Shown here piece after piece: positions 1 through 7,352 of a DNA stretch of 35,416 nt (positions are counted from its first letter, which is position 1; every line of letters begins with the position of its first letter). Where the stretch lies: positions 1 through 35,416 of the forward strand of contig DBWT01000029.1 in the NCBI GenBank assembly GCA_002309035.1, given 5' to 3'. The notes beneath the pieces are model-generated. The model did not search any database. It worked only from the letters and a program-made list of their open reading frames with translations, and was not told the DNA's origin. Position numbers and translations under genes: made by a program. This DNA comes from Caryophanales bacterium UBA1231. Its GTDB lineage: Bacteria; Bacillota_I; Bacilli_A; ML615J-28; CAG-313.

Positions 1-984
1 TTGGATGACTTCAATTAGATGATTCTTTTCCATATTGTATGCTTGATTGATACAATGGTATACTGCACTGGCTTTAGAAGATCCATGTGCTTTGATAATG
101 TTTTTCTTAACACCAAGCATAACGGCTCCACCATAGTTGTTGTAATCCATGAAATCTTTGATTTTCATGACTTCTTTTTTAATTAGTAATGCACCCATCT
201 TTGTTTTGAAAGAAGAAGTCAATGTTTTCTTTAAAAGTTTTAAAAGTTCTAGACCAGTTCCTTCAACTGATTTGATTAAAACATTACCTGAAAAGCCATC
301 ACAAACGATTAAATCATAATCACCACTTAGAACATCTCTTGATTCCATGTTACCAACAAAATTAATTGATGGGGTATTTTTTAATAATTGATAAGCTTCT
401 TTGCTTCTTTGATCACCTTTTTCTTCTTCCGTACCAATATTAAGTAGAGCAACTCTTGGATTAGTTTTACCAAATGCTCTTTCCATATAAAGACTTCCCA
501 TTAAAGCGAATTGTTGAAGATAGAAAGGTTCACAATCAACGTTTGCACCACTATCACAAACACCAACGATTGATTGATTCATTGTTGGCAAAATTGGACA
601 AAAGGCTGGACGCTTAACACCAGGGATTCTACCAATTCTCATAACTGAACCAGCAAGAATGGCACCTGTTGAACCAAGTGATACTAAACCTTTGACAGTT
701 TCATCTTTGTGAAGAAGTTCTAAAGCTTTAACTAAAGAACTTTCTTTCTTTTGGCGAATAGCTTCAGTTGGTTTATCATTGCATGATATAACTTCTTTGG
801 CATCCAAGAATTCAATTCTTGTATTATCATATTGATAGTTTTTCAATTCTTCTTTTAAGATATCTTCATCACCACTAAGAATTAGGTATAAATCATTATT
901 CTCATTTAATGCTTTTACAGCACCTTCGATATTTGCTTGTGGACTACGATCACCACCAAAGCAATCAACAATTATTTTAATCAT
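1..984 (-). CDS. plsX: Phosphate acyltransferase PlsX (3' end cut by window edge)
   Basis: Translating the minus strand from the ATG at 984 gives 328 open codons running off the left edge. PlsX interconverts acyl-ACP and acyl-phosphate, and acyl-phosphate feeds PlsY for phosphatidic acid synthesis at the membrane. The N-terminus MIKIIVDCFGGDRSPQ matches the PlsX signature (usually VDAMGGDxAP, so Ala-Met is replaced by Cys-Phe here). Family blocks follow, including SLVKALELL, SLGSTGAI, NIGTEEEKG and CDGFSGNVLIKS. The family is about 330 residues, so only a few C-terminal residues are likely missing. AAGGAG lies just upstream of the start. It is divergent from a DegV/FakB-like gene whose family also handles fatty acids. 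Confidence 0.95.
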   Translation of the reverse strand, partial: MIKIIVDCFGGDRSPQANIEGAVKALNENNDLYLILSGDEDILKEELKNYQYDNTRIEFLDAKEVISCNDKPTEAIRQKKESSLVKALELLHKDETVKGLVSLGSTGAILAGSVMRIGRIPGVKRPAFCPILPTMNQSIVGVCDSGANVDCEPFYLQQFALMGSLYMERAFGKTNPRVALLNIGTEEEKGDQRSKEAYQLLKNTPSINFVGNMESRDVLSGDYDLIVCDGFSGNVLIKSVEGTGLELLKLLKKTLTSSFKTKMGALLIKKEVMKIKDFMDYNNYGGAVMLGVKKNIIKAHGSSKASAVYHCINQAYNMEKNHLIEVIQ

Positions 985-1012
985 AATATTCTCCTTATTA
1001 TTTTATATGCTT

Positions 1013-1041
1013 ATTTTATCATAATTAGTGTTTTTTTTCAA
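1013..1041 (-). promoter_or_regulatory. Predicted sigma-A promoter of plsX
   Basis: On the minus strand there is a TTGAAA -35 box (1036-1041), a 17-nt spacer and a TAAAAT -10 box (1013-1018) preceded by TGA, an extended -10 feature. It sits about 30 nt upstream of the plsX start. Confidence 0.75.
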
Positions 1042-1094
1042 AAAAAACGATGATTTAGATTAACTAATAAGCACCATACATTGGTTTATATTAT

Positions 1095-1123
1095 TTGATA
1101 TTTAATAAAAAATATGTTAAAAT
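1095..1123 (+). promoter_or_regulatory. Predicted sigma-A promoter of the degV-family gene
   Basis: TTGATA (1095-1100), a 17-nt spacer and TAAAAT (1118-1123), with a TG one base before the -10 box. The predicted start of transcription near 1130 lies just before the ribosome binding site AAAGGAGA (1137-1144). Confidence 0.75.
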
Positions 1124-1152
1124 ATAGTATATAATTAAAGGAGATATTAAAT

Positions 1153-2022
1153 ATGTATACTTTATTTACTGATTCAGATTGTGACGTTACACCTTCATTT
1201 TGTGAAAAATATGGTTATAAGCTTATCAGTATGCCATACGTTATTGATGGTGTTGAAGTAAAACCTTATGTTGACTTTGATGTATTTGAATGTCATGAAT
1301 TTTATGAAAGATTGAGAAAAGGTACAATTCCAAAGACTTTCGCAATCAATCCATATGATTATGTTCAATATTTTGAACCTGAATTTAAAAAAGGTAATGA
1401 TGTAGTTTACGTACATTTTTCAAAAGCAATGAGTGGAACATTTAATGCTTTGAATATCGCTTTAGATGAATTAAAAGAAATGTATCCAGAAAGAACTTGC
1501 TATTTAATCGATACAAAAGGTATTTCTGTTTTAAGCCGTCAAATTGTTGGTGCAATCGGTGAACTTGCAGTTGCAGGCAAGAGTGCCGAAGACATCGTAA
1601 AATGGGCTGAAACTGAAATCTATCATTATGCAGTTTACTTTTTCGCCAGCGACCTTAAGTTCTTCCAAAGAAGTGGACGTGTAAGTGGCTTATCAGCTTT
1701 CTTTGGTCAAATGTTAGGTATTCACCCAATTATTTATGTTGGTGAAGATGGCAAGATGACTAATCTATCAACAGTTCGTGGTAAACACGCTGCTTTGAAA
1801 AAGTTAGTTGGGTATGTTGAAGAATTAGGCGATGATATTAAAAAATATCCATTATTCATTGCTCATGCCGATGCTTTAGAACTTGCTAAGATGCTTGGCG
1901 AAATGCTTGTTGAAAAGTTTGGCGATGATTTAAATATTGAATATGTTGAAGTTAATCCAACAATCGGTTCACACTGCGGTCCATCATCAATTGGTGTAAG
2001 TTTCCATAGTATTCATCGTTAA
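1153..2022 (+). CDS. DegV/FakB family fatty-acid-binding protein
   Basis: This 289-residue protein has the DegV (EDD fold) layout. It begins with a strand carrying TDSDCDVTPSF, then SKAMSGTFNAL (SGT motif near residue 95), FFQRSGRVSGLSAFFGQ (the conserved arm around the lipid pocket) and the C-terminal SHCGPSSIGVSFH, which corresponds to the family HxGPG loop. FakB members bind a fatty acid and present it to the kinase FakA, which makes the acyl-phosphate that PlsX uses. Divergence from plsX fits that role, but no fakA is in the window. The start is fixed by AAAGGAGA nine bases upstream. A terminator follows, so it is probably monocistronic. Confidence 0.9.
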   Translation: MYTLFTDSDCDVTPSFCEKYGYKLISMPYVIDGVEVKPYVDFDVFECHEFYERLRKGTIPKTFAINPYDYVQYFEPEFKKGNDVVYVHFSKAMSGTFNALNIALDELKEMYPERTCYLIDTKGISVLSRQIVGAIGELAVAGKSAEDIVKWAETEIYHYAVYFFASDLKFFQRSGRVSGLSAFFGQMLGIHPIIYVGEDGKMTNLSTVRGKHAALKKLVGYVEELGDDIKKYPLFIAHADALELAKMLGEMLVEKFGDDLNIEYVEVNPTIGSHCGPSSIGVSFHSIHR

Positions 2023-2060
2023 TAATTTTTTAAAAAAGTTTATAATATACTAATTGGAGA

Positions 2061-2090
2061 AAAACTCCCTTAAGTGGGAGTTTTATCTTT
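2061..2090 (+). terminator. Intrinsic terminator after the degV-family gene
   Basis: A perfect 9-bp stem (2061-2069 with 2076-2084), a 6-nt loop and a U-rich tail. It covers a possible upstream in-frame start of the next gene at 2074, which argues for the later start at 2110. Confidence 0.85.
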
Positions 2091-2109
2091 TAAAACTAAA
2101 GGAGAAATT

Positions 2110-2961
2110 ATGATTGAAAAAAAGGTTTATTCTGAAGAAAGGAGCTTATATAGTCTTCATAACGAAGAAGTTAGTGAATGTCTTTTCGAAAGTGAAATTG
2201 GTGAATCACCATTAAAAGAAGCTTCCAACATTTGTGTTAAAAATTCACAATTTAAAATTCGTTATCCATTTTGGCATAACACTAATACAACAGTTACTGA
2301 TTCTTTACTTGAAGTAGCATCTCGTGCTCCTTTTTGGTATGATAAATCTTTAACTTTAAATAATGTTACTATTAATTCAGTTAAAGCAATTAGAGAATCT
2401 ACTAATGTTTTAATTGAAAAGTCGCATATTACAACTGATGAGTTCTGTTGGAAATGTGAAAAAGTAACAATTATGGAATCGGATATTGTCAGTAACTATG
2501 CTTTTCTTGATAGTATAGAAATTGATTTCATCAATAATCACTTTGGTGGAAAATATGCTTTCCAATATGTTAAGAATGTAACAATCAAAGATTCAATTCT
2601 CGATACAAAAGATGCTTTTTGGCACAGTCAAAATGTGACAGTTATTAATTCAACAATTAATAGTGAATATCTTGGTTGGTATTCAAAAAATCTTACACTT
2701 ATCAATTGTAAATTAACTGGCATTCAACCACTATGTTATGCAGAAAATGTTAAATTGGTTAACTGCGAAATGCTTGATGCTGATTTATCTTTTGAATATT
2801 CAACAATTGATATCGATGCCAATAATGTCATTAAGAGCATCAAGAATCCATTAAAAGGAACTATTAAAGCAAAAGCAATTGGACAAATCATTTTTGATGA
2901 AAATCGTAGAGATTCTGATGGTGATGTTATAATCGAGGTGGAAAATGATAGCCTTAATTGA
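2110..2961 (+). CDS. DUF3737 family beta-helix protein
   Basis: A 283-residue protein of unknown function in the DUF3737 family. It is made of short repeating strands of the form xVxIxNSxI, typical of a right-handed beta-helix (pectate-lyase-like fold). Recognisable family phrases are EERSLYSLH, the RYPFWHNTNT block, APFWYDKSLTL, KDAFWHSQNVTV and EYLGWYSKNLTLINC. There is no signal peptide, so it is probably cytoplasmic. The start at 2110 is chosen because AAAGGAGAA lies directly upstream and the earlier in-frame ATG (2074) falls inside the terminator hairpin. Its 3' end overlaps coaX by 17 nt, so the two are probably co-transcribed. Confidence 0.85.
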   Translation: MIEKKVYSEERSLYSLHNEEVSECLFESEIGESPLKEASNICVKNSQFKIRYPFWHNTNTTVTDSLLEVASRAPFWYDKSLTLNNVTINSVKAIRESTNVLIEKSHITTDEFCWKCEKVTIMESDIVSNYAFLDSIEIDFINNHFGGKYAFQYVKNVTIKDSILDTKDAFWHSQNVTVINSTINSEYLGWYSKNLTLINCKLTGIQPLCYAENVKLVNCEMLDADLSFEYSTIDIDANNVIKSIKNPLKGTIKAKAIGQIIFDENRRDSDGDVIIEVENDSLN

Positions 2962-3676
2962 TATTGGTAATACAACCATCGGATTTGCTTTAAAAAATAA
3001 AAAAATCGAACTTCTAAAAGTTGTTGACACAAAAGATTTAAAAAATCATAAAAATATCGATGAAGTCATAAAAGGTGTTTATCAAAATGTTGATGCATGT
3101 GTTATTTCATCAGTAGTCCCATCGCTTAATGATTTATTTAAAGCATATTTTATAAAAGAATTTAGGATTGAACCACTCTTTATATCAGTTGAACTAAATC
3201 ATAAATATCAAATTGATTTAGATAATCCTCATGAATTAGGTGCTGATTTATTATCGGTTATCTTTGGTTCAAGTCTTTATTTCAAAGAAAGTATCATTGT
3301 TGATTTAGGAACAGCATCAAAGTTTCTTGCGGTAAAAGGTGATGTCTTTATAGGTGGTGCGATTGCACCTGGATTTGAAGGATCTTTTAATTCTCTTTTC
3401 AGTAATGCTGAACTACTTAATGAATTCAAATTAAAAGATACTTTCCATGCTTTAGGTCACAACACAAATGATTGTATCGCAAGTGGTGTTATATTAGGAC
3501 ATACATCTTGTGTTGATGGAATGATTCAAAGAATCAAAGAGGAAACAAACATTCAAAATATAATTTTAACTGGTGGTTGTTCTAAATACATCATCGATCA
3601 TTTAAAGAGTGAATACTTATATGTTCCAAATCTTATCTTTGAAGGAATGCTATTGATTTATGAAACTCGAAGATAA
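2945..3676 (+). CDS. coaX: Type III pantothenate kinase
   Basis: CoaX phosphorylates pantothenate, the first step of coenzyme A synthesis, and belongs to the ASKHA (acetate/sugar kinase, Hsp70, actin) fold. The 243 residues begin with MIALIDIGNTTIGFAL (the family N-terminal DxGNT phosphate motif). PHELGADLL (family ExGxDR-like region) and IIVDLGTASKFLAV (second phosphate motif, usually DxGTAxT, here ending in K) follow. GGAIAPGFEGSF and IILTGGCS come next. GAGGTGG lies a few bases before the ATG. It overlaps DUF3737 at its 5' end and the P-loop kinase gene at its 3' end by 17 nt each, so translation is probably coupled. Confidence 0.9.
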   Translation: MIALIDIGNTTIGFALKNKKIELLKVVDTKDLKNHKNIDEVIKGVYQNVDACVISSVVPSLNDLFKAYFIKEFRIEPLFISVELNHKYQIDLDNPHELGADLLSVIFGSSLYFKESIIVDLGTASKFLAVKGDVFIGGAIAPGFEGSFNSLFSNAELLNEFKLKDTFHALGHNTNDCIASGVILGHTSCVDGMIQRIKEETNIQNIILTGGCSKYIIDHLKSEYLYVPNLIFEGMLLIYETRR

Positions 3677-4172
3677 AAAAAGAATATTGATTATGGGGTG
3701 TGCAGGTAGTGGAAAATCCACGCTTGCCAAAACTTTAGGTGAAAAGCTCAATATTGAGATATGTCACTTAGATAAATTGTTCTATAAACCCAACTGGGAA
3801 GAAGAAGATAAAGAGGTTTTTATTTTAAAACAAAAAGAAATCATCGAAAAAGATCAATGGATTATTGATGGTAATTATCGTCATACACTTGATTTACGAT
3901 TAGAAAGGTGCCAATTAGTTATTTATTTAGATTATAATAGATTAGTTTCAATCCTTGGAATATACAAAAGATATAAAAAATATAAAGGCGTTCAACGTGA
4001 TACTATCGCAACCGGATGTTTTGAAAAACTGGATAAGGATTTTCTCTCATGGGCATGGCACTTTAAGAAACAGTCAAAGCCCATTCTTATGGAAATGATT
4101 AAAAAGCACAACGTTGAGATGATTGTTTTTAAAACAAGAAGAGCTTTAAAGCGTTGGCTAGCAAAAATATAA
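3660..4172 (+). CDS. P-loop nucleoside kinase-like protein (FlaR/topology-modulation family)
   Basis: A 170-residue P-loop protein with Walker A GCAGSGKST (residues 13-21), then HLDKLFYKPNW and WIIDGNY, phrases typical of small adenylate-kinase-like proteins often annotated as DNA topology modulation protein FlaR. LVIYLDYNR is the Walker B-like strand, and the C-terminal RRALKRWL helix is also typical. The real substrate of this family is not established and the topology label is historical. It overlaps coaX by 17 nt and ends the cluster. No clear terminator follows, only the promoter of the next operon. Confidence 0.75.
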   Translation: MKLEDKKRILIMGCAGSGKSTLAKTLGEKLNIEICHLDKLFYKPNWEEEDKEVFILKQKEIIEKDQWIIDGNYRHTLDLRLERCQLVIYLDYNRLVSILGIYKRYKKYKGVQRDTIATGCFEKLDKDFLSWAWHFKKQSKPILMEMIKKHNVEMIVFKTRRALKRWLAKI

Positions 4173-4207
4173 AGATTTGTGAGAAATCGTTTACATAATA
4201 TATTTAT

Positions 4208-4236
4208 TTGTATTGTTATTTCTTTTGTATTATAAT
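4208..4236 (+). promoter_or_regulatory. Predicted promoter of the attenuator/ABC importer operon
   Basis: TTGTAT (4208-4213), a 17-nt spacer and a perfect TATAAT (4231-4236). Transcription would start near 4243, just ahead of the leader peptide's ribosome binding site. Confidence 0.75.
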
Positions 4237-4270
4237 GATAGTAGAAATTGTCGAAAAGGAGGATTTGTTT

Positions 4271-4336
4271 ATGTTAACAAAATCTTTTAAACAATTTTTC
4301 GCATATTATTATTATCCAAGTGAGTATCATGAATAA
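4271..4336 (+). CDS. Tyr-rich leader peptide (21 aa)
   Basis: A short reading frame with a near-perfect ribosome binding site (AAAAGGAGGA, 4254-4263) and ATG at 4271, ending TAA at 4334-4336. Residues 11-19 are AYYYYPSEY: four consecutive Tyr codons (4304-4315) plus a fifth (4325-4327), five Tyr in 21 residues. The peptide has no signal-like or domain character. Its second half forms the 5' strands of alternative hairpins, and an intrinsic terminator follows before the ABC genes. This is the classic layout of ribosome-mediated attenuation. The function is inferred; the reading frame, codon run and RBS are seen directly. Confidence 0.8.
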   Translation: MLTKSFKQFFAYYYYPSEYHE

Positions 4337-4463
4337 TTGATATCTCTTGGCCTTTTCGGCTTGGATAATAGAGTTATTACATGATACAATCAAATGTAGG
4401 TAATAACTCTAAGATAAAATTTGAATTAGTGCTATTACCTCCAAAGCGGTGATAGCTTTTTTT
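4310..4463 (+). promoter_or_regulatory. Predicted tyrosine-responsive transcription attenuator
   Basis: Mutually exclusive helices are visible. 1a:2a pairs 4310-4320 (the Tyr codons) with 4360-4370 (11 bp). 1b:2b pairs 4324-4338 with 4372-4387 (15 bp, one bulged A). 2:3 pairs 4369-4380 with 4400-4411 (12 bp). 3:4 pairs 4398-4405 with 4433-4440 (8 bp). The terminator pairs 4431-4439 with 4448-4456. Inferred logic: a ribosome stalled on the Tyr codons leaves 1b free, 1b takes 2b, strand 3 then pairs with the terminator's 5' arm and transcription reads through. A ribosome reaching the stop codon covers 1b, 2:3 forms and the terminator folds. Without translation, 1a:2a crosses and blocks 1b:2b, again favouring termination. 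Confidence 0.75.
4431..4463 (+). terminator. Attenuator terminator upstream of the ABC importer genes
   Basis: GCTATTACC (4431-4439) pairs with GGTGATAGC (4448-4456), nine pairs with one G-U and an 8-nt loop, followed by seven T (4457-4463). It lies 33 nt before the first structural gene of the operon, and its 5' arm also pairs with strand 3 of the leader. Confidence 0.85.
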
Positions 4464-4495
4464 AAATTAACTAAAGAGAAAAAGTGGAGGAATTT

Positions 4496-5473
4496 ATGAA
4501 AAAATTATTTTTAGTTTTATTTTTTGTTTTAAGTATGTTTACAGTTGCATCTTGTGATTTTGGTAAAAAAGATGTTAAGAAAGTTACAATTATTCAACTT
4601 GCCAGCCATGAAGCTTTAGGCAAAGCAACAGAAGGTATTATTGAAGGTCTAAAAGAAAATGGTTTTAAAGATGGTGAAAATATTAAAGTTAATGTTTTAA
4701 ACCCACAAGGAAATGCGGATACATTAGCACAAATGGCAGAACAAGCTGTTCTTGAATCTGATATGATTTTCTGTGTTGCAACACCTGCTGCTCAAGCAGT
4801 AAAGACAAAAGCTGAAGAGCTTGGTAGCGATGTTCCTATTCTATTTACAGCTGTAACTGATGCTGCTGAATCTGGTATTATTCCATCTAATGAACATCCT
4901 GGTGGCAATATTACTGGTACATCTGATTTAAACCCAGTTAAAGCTCAAGTTGAAATGGTTAAAGAATTAGGTTTATCTAAATTTGGTTTCATTTATTCAT
5001 CGGATGAAGATAATTCAATTATTCAATTAAATCTTGCTAAAAGTGCATGTCGTGATTTAGCTCTAGAATTAACTGAATTCTCTATAACTAATGTTGGTTC
5101 AGACTTAGATTTAGTTTTAAATTCAATTACAAGTAGTGATTTACAAGCAGTTTACATTCCAACAGATAATAAGATGTCTGCTAACGTTGAACACATCGCT
5201 GATGTTTTAAATAATGCTGGTATCGTAACAATCGCTGGTGAAGAATCAATGGTTAATAAAGGTGCAACTTTAACTTTCGGTTCTGTTGACTACTTCAGTT
5301 TAGGTAAAGAAACTGGCTTAATGGGTTCATTAATTTTCAATGGCCAAAAACCTGGTGATCTTGATGTTAGATATTCACCTAGTACAGACTTATTTGTTAA
5401 TAAGAGTGCTGTTGTTGAATTCAATTTACCTGTAAGTGAAGAATTTTTAAATAGAGCAACAAAAATAATCTAG
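4496..5473 (+). CDS. TrpX-like ABC transporter substrate-binding lipoprotein
   Basis: A 325-residue lipoprotein with a basic-hydrophobic signal ending in lipobox VASC (Cys20). The mature part is the ABC_sub_bind type (two-lobed periplasmic-binding fold): VTIIQLASHEALGKATEG, ILFTAVTDAAESG, GGNITGTSDLNPVKAQV, FGFIYSSDEDNS and a late AGEESMVNKGATLTFG. This family supplies TrpXYZ-type importers of aromatic amino acids in Bacillota. The ATG at 4496 is preferred because the in-frame GTG at 4484 lies inside its ribosome binding site (GTGGAGG). It is the first structural gene behind the Tyr-codon attenuator, so tyrosine or another aromatic amino acid is the likely ligand (inferred). Confidence 0.88.
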   Translation: MKKLFLVLFFVLSMFTVASCDFGKKDVKKVTIIQLASHEALGKATEGIIEGLKENGFKDGENIKVNVLNPQGNADTLAQMAEQAVLESDMIFCVATPAAQAVKTKAEELGSDVPILFTAVTDAAESGIIPSNEHPGGNITGTSDLNPVKAQVEMVKELGLSKFGFIYSSDEDNSIIQLNLAKSACRDLALELTEFSITNVGSDLDLVLNSITSSDLQAVYIPTDNKMSANVEHIADVLNNAGIVTIAGEESMVNKGATLTFGSVDYFSLGKETGLMGSLIFNGQKPGDLDVRYSPSTDLFVNKSAVVEFNLPVSEEFLNRATKII

Positions 5474-5482
5474 GAGTTAACT

Positions 5483-6460
5483 ATGCAATTTATTACACTA
5501 ATAAGTGTTGTTGATTTCTTCTCGATAAGTATAAAACTTGGGTTGATTATTAGCATAATGGTTATTGGTGTGCATATATCATATCGTATTCTAAATTGTG
5601 CTGATTTAGGGATTGAAGGTATCTTTCCACTTGGTGGATGTGTGTGCCTCTTGCTAATGCATTTTGGTGTCCCACCTCTTGTGGCAACCCTCGTCTCAAT
5701 CATTGTTGGTGGTATTGGCGGTTTAGTAACAGCCTTGCTACATACAAAATTAAAAATCCCAATGATTTTATCCGGAATTATTACCTTAACAGGGTTTTAT
5801 TCCATTAACCTTTTGATTTTAGGTTTCTCTAATTCTGGTAGTAATCAATCAATTACAAGAGCATCTCTTTCAATTAAGAGCGGAACATCACTTTTTTATA
5901 AACTTGTTCCACTATTTAATAGTTGGGGGATGAAGCAAGTATATAGTTTGACTTTATCGACTATTATCATTATGCTTATTATTCTTGCCATTGTGTTAGT
6001 TGGTATTTATTATTTCTTTGGTACAGAAATTGGTATGTCAATTCGTGCAACCGGTGATAACCCACAAATGGCCAAAGCCCAAGGTATCAATACTGATCAT
6101 ATGATTATTGTTGGATTAATTTTATCTAATGCTTTGATTGGCCTTGCTGGTGCATTGTTTGCACAAAACATGGGAACGGTAAGCGTCGTGAATGGTAAAG
6201 GTATGATTGTTGTTGGTTTAGCATCAATTATCATTGCTGAAGCAATTTTTGGAAGAAGAAGTTATAAACTACAATTAATTTCCATTGTTTGTGGTACAGT
6301 AATTTACTATTTGATGCGTCAATTATCAATTGTTCTAAATCTATCTGAATTCTTAGATTTAGCATCAGCTATTTTAATTGTCATCATTCTATCATACCCA
6401 CTAGTTAAAGAAAAAGTTCATGCTCATCGTCAAAAGAGAAAAGGTGATGCCAATGCTTAA
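5483..6460 (+). CDS. TrpY-like ABC transporter permease (LivH/BPD_transp_2 type)
   Basis: A 325-residue integral membrane protein with about eight or nine hydrophobic segments, of the branched-chain-amino-acid/ribose permease superfamily. The segment GMSIRATGDNPQMAKAQGI (around residue 190) is the cytoplasmic coupling loop typical of this group. Gly-rich helices such as GIEGIFPLGG and GLAGALFAQNMG also match TrpY-like permeases. It starts 9 nt after the binding-protein gene with GGAG upstream, and its last codons overlap the ATPase start. A single permease gene implies that a homodimer forms the channel. Confidence 0.9.
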   Translation: MQFITLISVVDFFSISIKLGLIISIMVIGVHISYRILNCADLGIEGIFPLGGCVCLLLMHFGVPPLVATLVSIIVGGIGGLVTALLHTKLKIPMILSGIITLTGFYSINLLILGFSNSGSNQSITRASLSIKSGTSLFYKLVPLFNSWGMKQVYSLTLSTIIIMLIILAIVLVGIYYFFGTEIGMSIRATGDNPQMAKAQGINTDHMIIVGLILSNALIGLAGALFAQNMGTVSVVNGKGMIVVGLASIIIAEAIFGRRSYKLQLISIVCGTVIYYLMRQLSIVLNLSEFLDLASAILIVIILSYPLVKEKVHAHRQKRKGDANA

Positions 6461-7253
6461 ATTAGAAAAGATTTCAAAAGTATTCCATCCTGTAGGTGTT
6501 GATGAACCAAGGATTGCTTTAGATAACATTAATTTAGATATCGAAAATGGTGAGTTTGTCACAATCATTGGTGGTAATGGTAGCGGTAAATCAACTTTAA
6601 TGAATGTCATTTGTGGTGTTCATCGACCTGATCAAGGCAAAATCTTAATTGATGGAATCGATGTAACTAATATGCGCGAAGATAAACGTGCTAAATATCT
6701 AGGTCGTGTCTTCCAAGACCCTCTCATGGGGACAGCCGCATCAATGAATGTTTTAGAAAATCTTGAACTTGCATATAAACGTGGTGAAAGAAGAGGCTTA
6801 AGTTGGGGCTTTAAAAAAGAACATCGTGAAAAGATTGTTGAAATTGTCAGTCAATTAGGTTTAAACTTAGAAAGTCGTCTTGACCAGAAGATTGGTAGCT
6901 TATCTGGTGGCCAACGTCAAGCAATAACACTTTTAATGGCTACATTAAAAATGCCAAAACTATTGTTATTAGATGAACATACAGCTGCTCTTGATCCTAA
7001 AACAGCATCGATTGTTTTAGATTTAACAGAAAATGTTGTTAAAGCTAATAACCTAACAACACTAATGATTACACACAATATGCGTGATGCCTTAAAATAT
7101 GGCAATCGTTTAATTATGCTAAGTGAAGGTCATATCATTTTAGATGTTAAAGGTGAAGATAAAGCTAAACTAACAATCGAAGATTTAATTCAAAAATTTG
7201 AAAAATCGGGTATGGATTCAGTTGTTAGTGCTGATATGGTCCTATCTAAATAA
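6453..7253 (+). CDS. TrpZ-like ABC transporter ATP-binding protein
   Basis: This ATPase powers the aromatic-amino-acid-type importer encoded just upstream. It has Walker A GGNGSGKST, a Q-loop in GRVFQDPLMG, signature LSGGQRQ, Walker B LLLLDEHTAALDP (His replaces the usual Pro of DEPT, common in this subfamily) and the H-loop MITHNM. Length is 266 residues from ATG 6453. A start two codons earlier (6447) is possible, but AAGG at 6441-6444 is better spaced for 6453. A reading frame back to 6420 exists inside the permease and is unlikely to be used. A terminator follows at 7260. Confidence 0.9.
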   Translation: MLKLEKISKVFHPVGVDEPRIALDNINLDIENGEFVTIIGGNGSGKSTLMNVICGVHRPDQGKILIDGIDVTNMREDKRAKYLGRVFQDPLMGTAASMNVLENLELAYKRGERRGLSWGFKKEHREKIVEIVSQLGLNLESRLDQKIGSLSGGQRQAITLLMATLKMPKLLLLDEHTAALDPKTASIVLDLTENVVKANNLTTLMITHNMRDALKYGNRLIMLSEGHIILDVKGEDKAKLTIEDLIQKFEKSGMDSVVSADMVLSK

Positions 7254-7259
7254 TGAAAT

Positions 7260-7290
7260 AATGAGGAAGTTATGCTTCCTCATTTCTTTA
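7260..7290 (+). terminator. Intrinsic terminator of the ABC importer operon
   Basis: A 9-bp perfect stem ATGAGGAAG (7261-7269) with CTTCCTCAT (7275-7283), extended by one A-T pair, a 5-nt loop and the T-rich tail TTTCTTTA. Confidence 0.85.
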
Positions 7291-7298
7291 TATAAGAT

Positions 7299-7327
7299 TT
7301 GAAAAATCTTTTAAAAAATAGTATAAT
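7299..7327 (+). promoter_or_regulatory. Predicted promoter of the radical SAM-LytTR-pullulanase operon
   Basis: TTGAAA (7299-7304), a 17-nt spacer and perfect TATAAT (7322-7327). Transcription would begin near 7334. This excludes in-frame start codons upstream of 7353 for the radical SAM gene. Confidence 0.8.
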
Positions 7328-7352
7328 AATTTATAAAGTGGAAAATAAAACA

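Noticed and set aside
2074..2109. Earlier in-frame ATG for the DUF3737 gene
   Set aside because: It lies inside the terminator hairpin of the preceding gene and has no RBS; AAAGGAGAA is correctly placed for 2110.
4243..4495. T-box riboswitch upstream of the ABC importer
   Set aside because: No T-box consensus or specifier-loop architecture; a leader peptide with Tyr codons and competing hairpins explains the region better.
6420..6452. Upstream start for the TrpZ-like ATPase inside the permease gene
   Set aside because: No RBS for it; AAGG at 6441-6444 fits the start at 6453, and the family N-terminus begins there.
7299..7352. Longer N-terminus for the radical SAM protein
   Set aside because: The extension is the promoter itself (TTGAAA at 7299, TATAAT at 7322).
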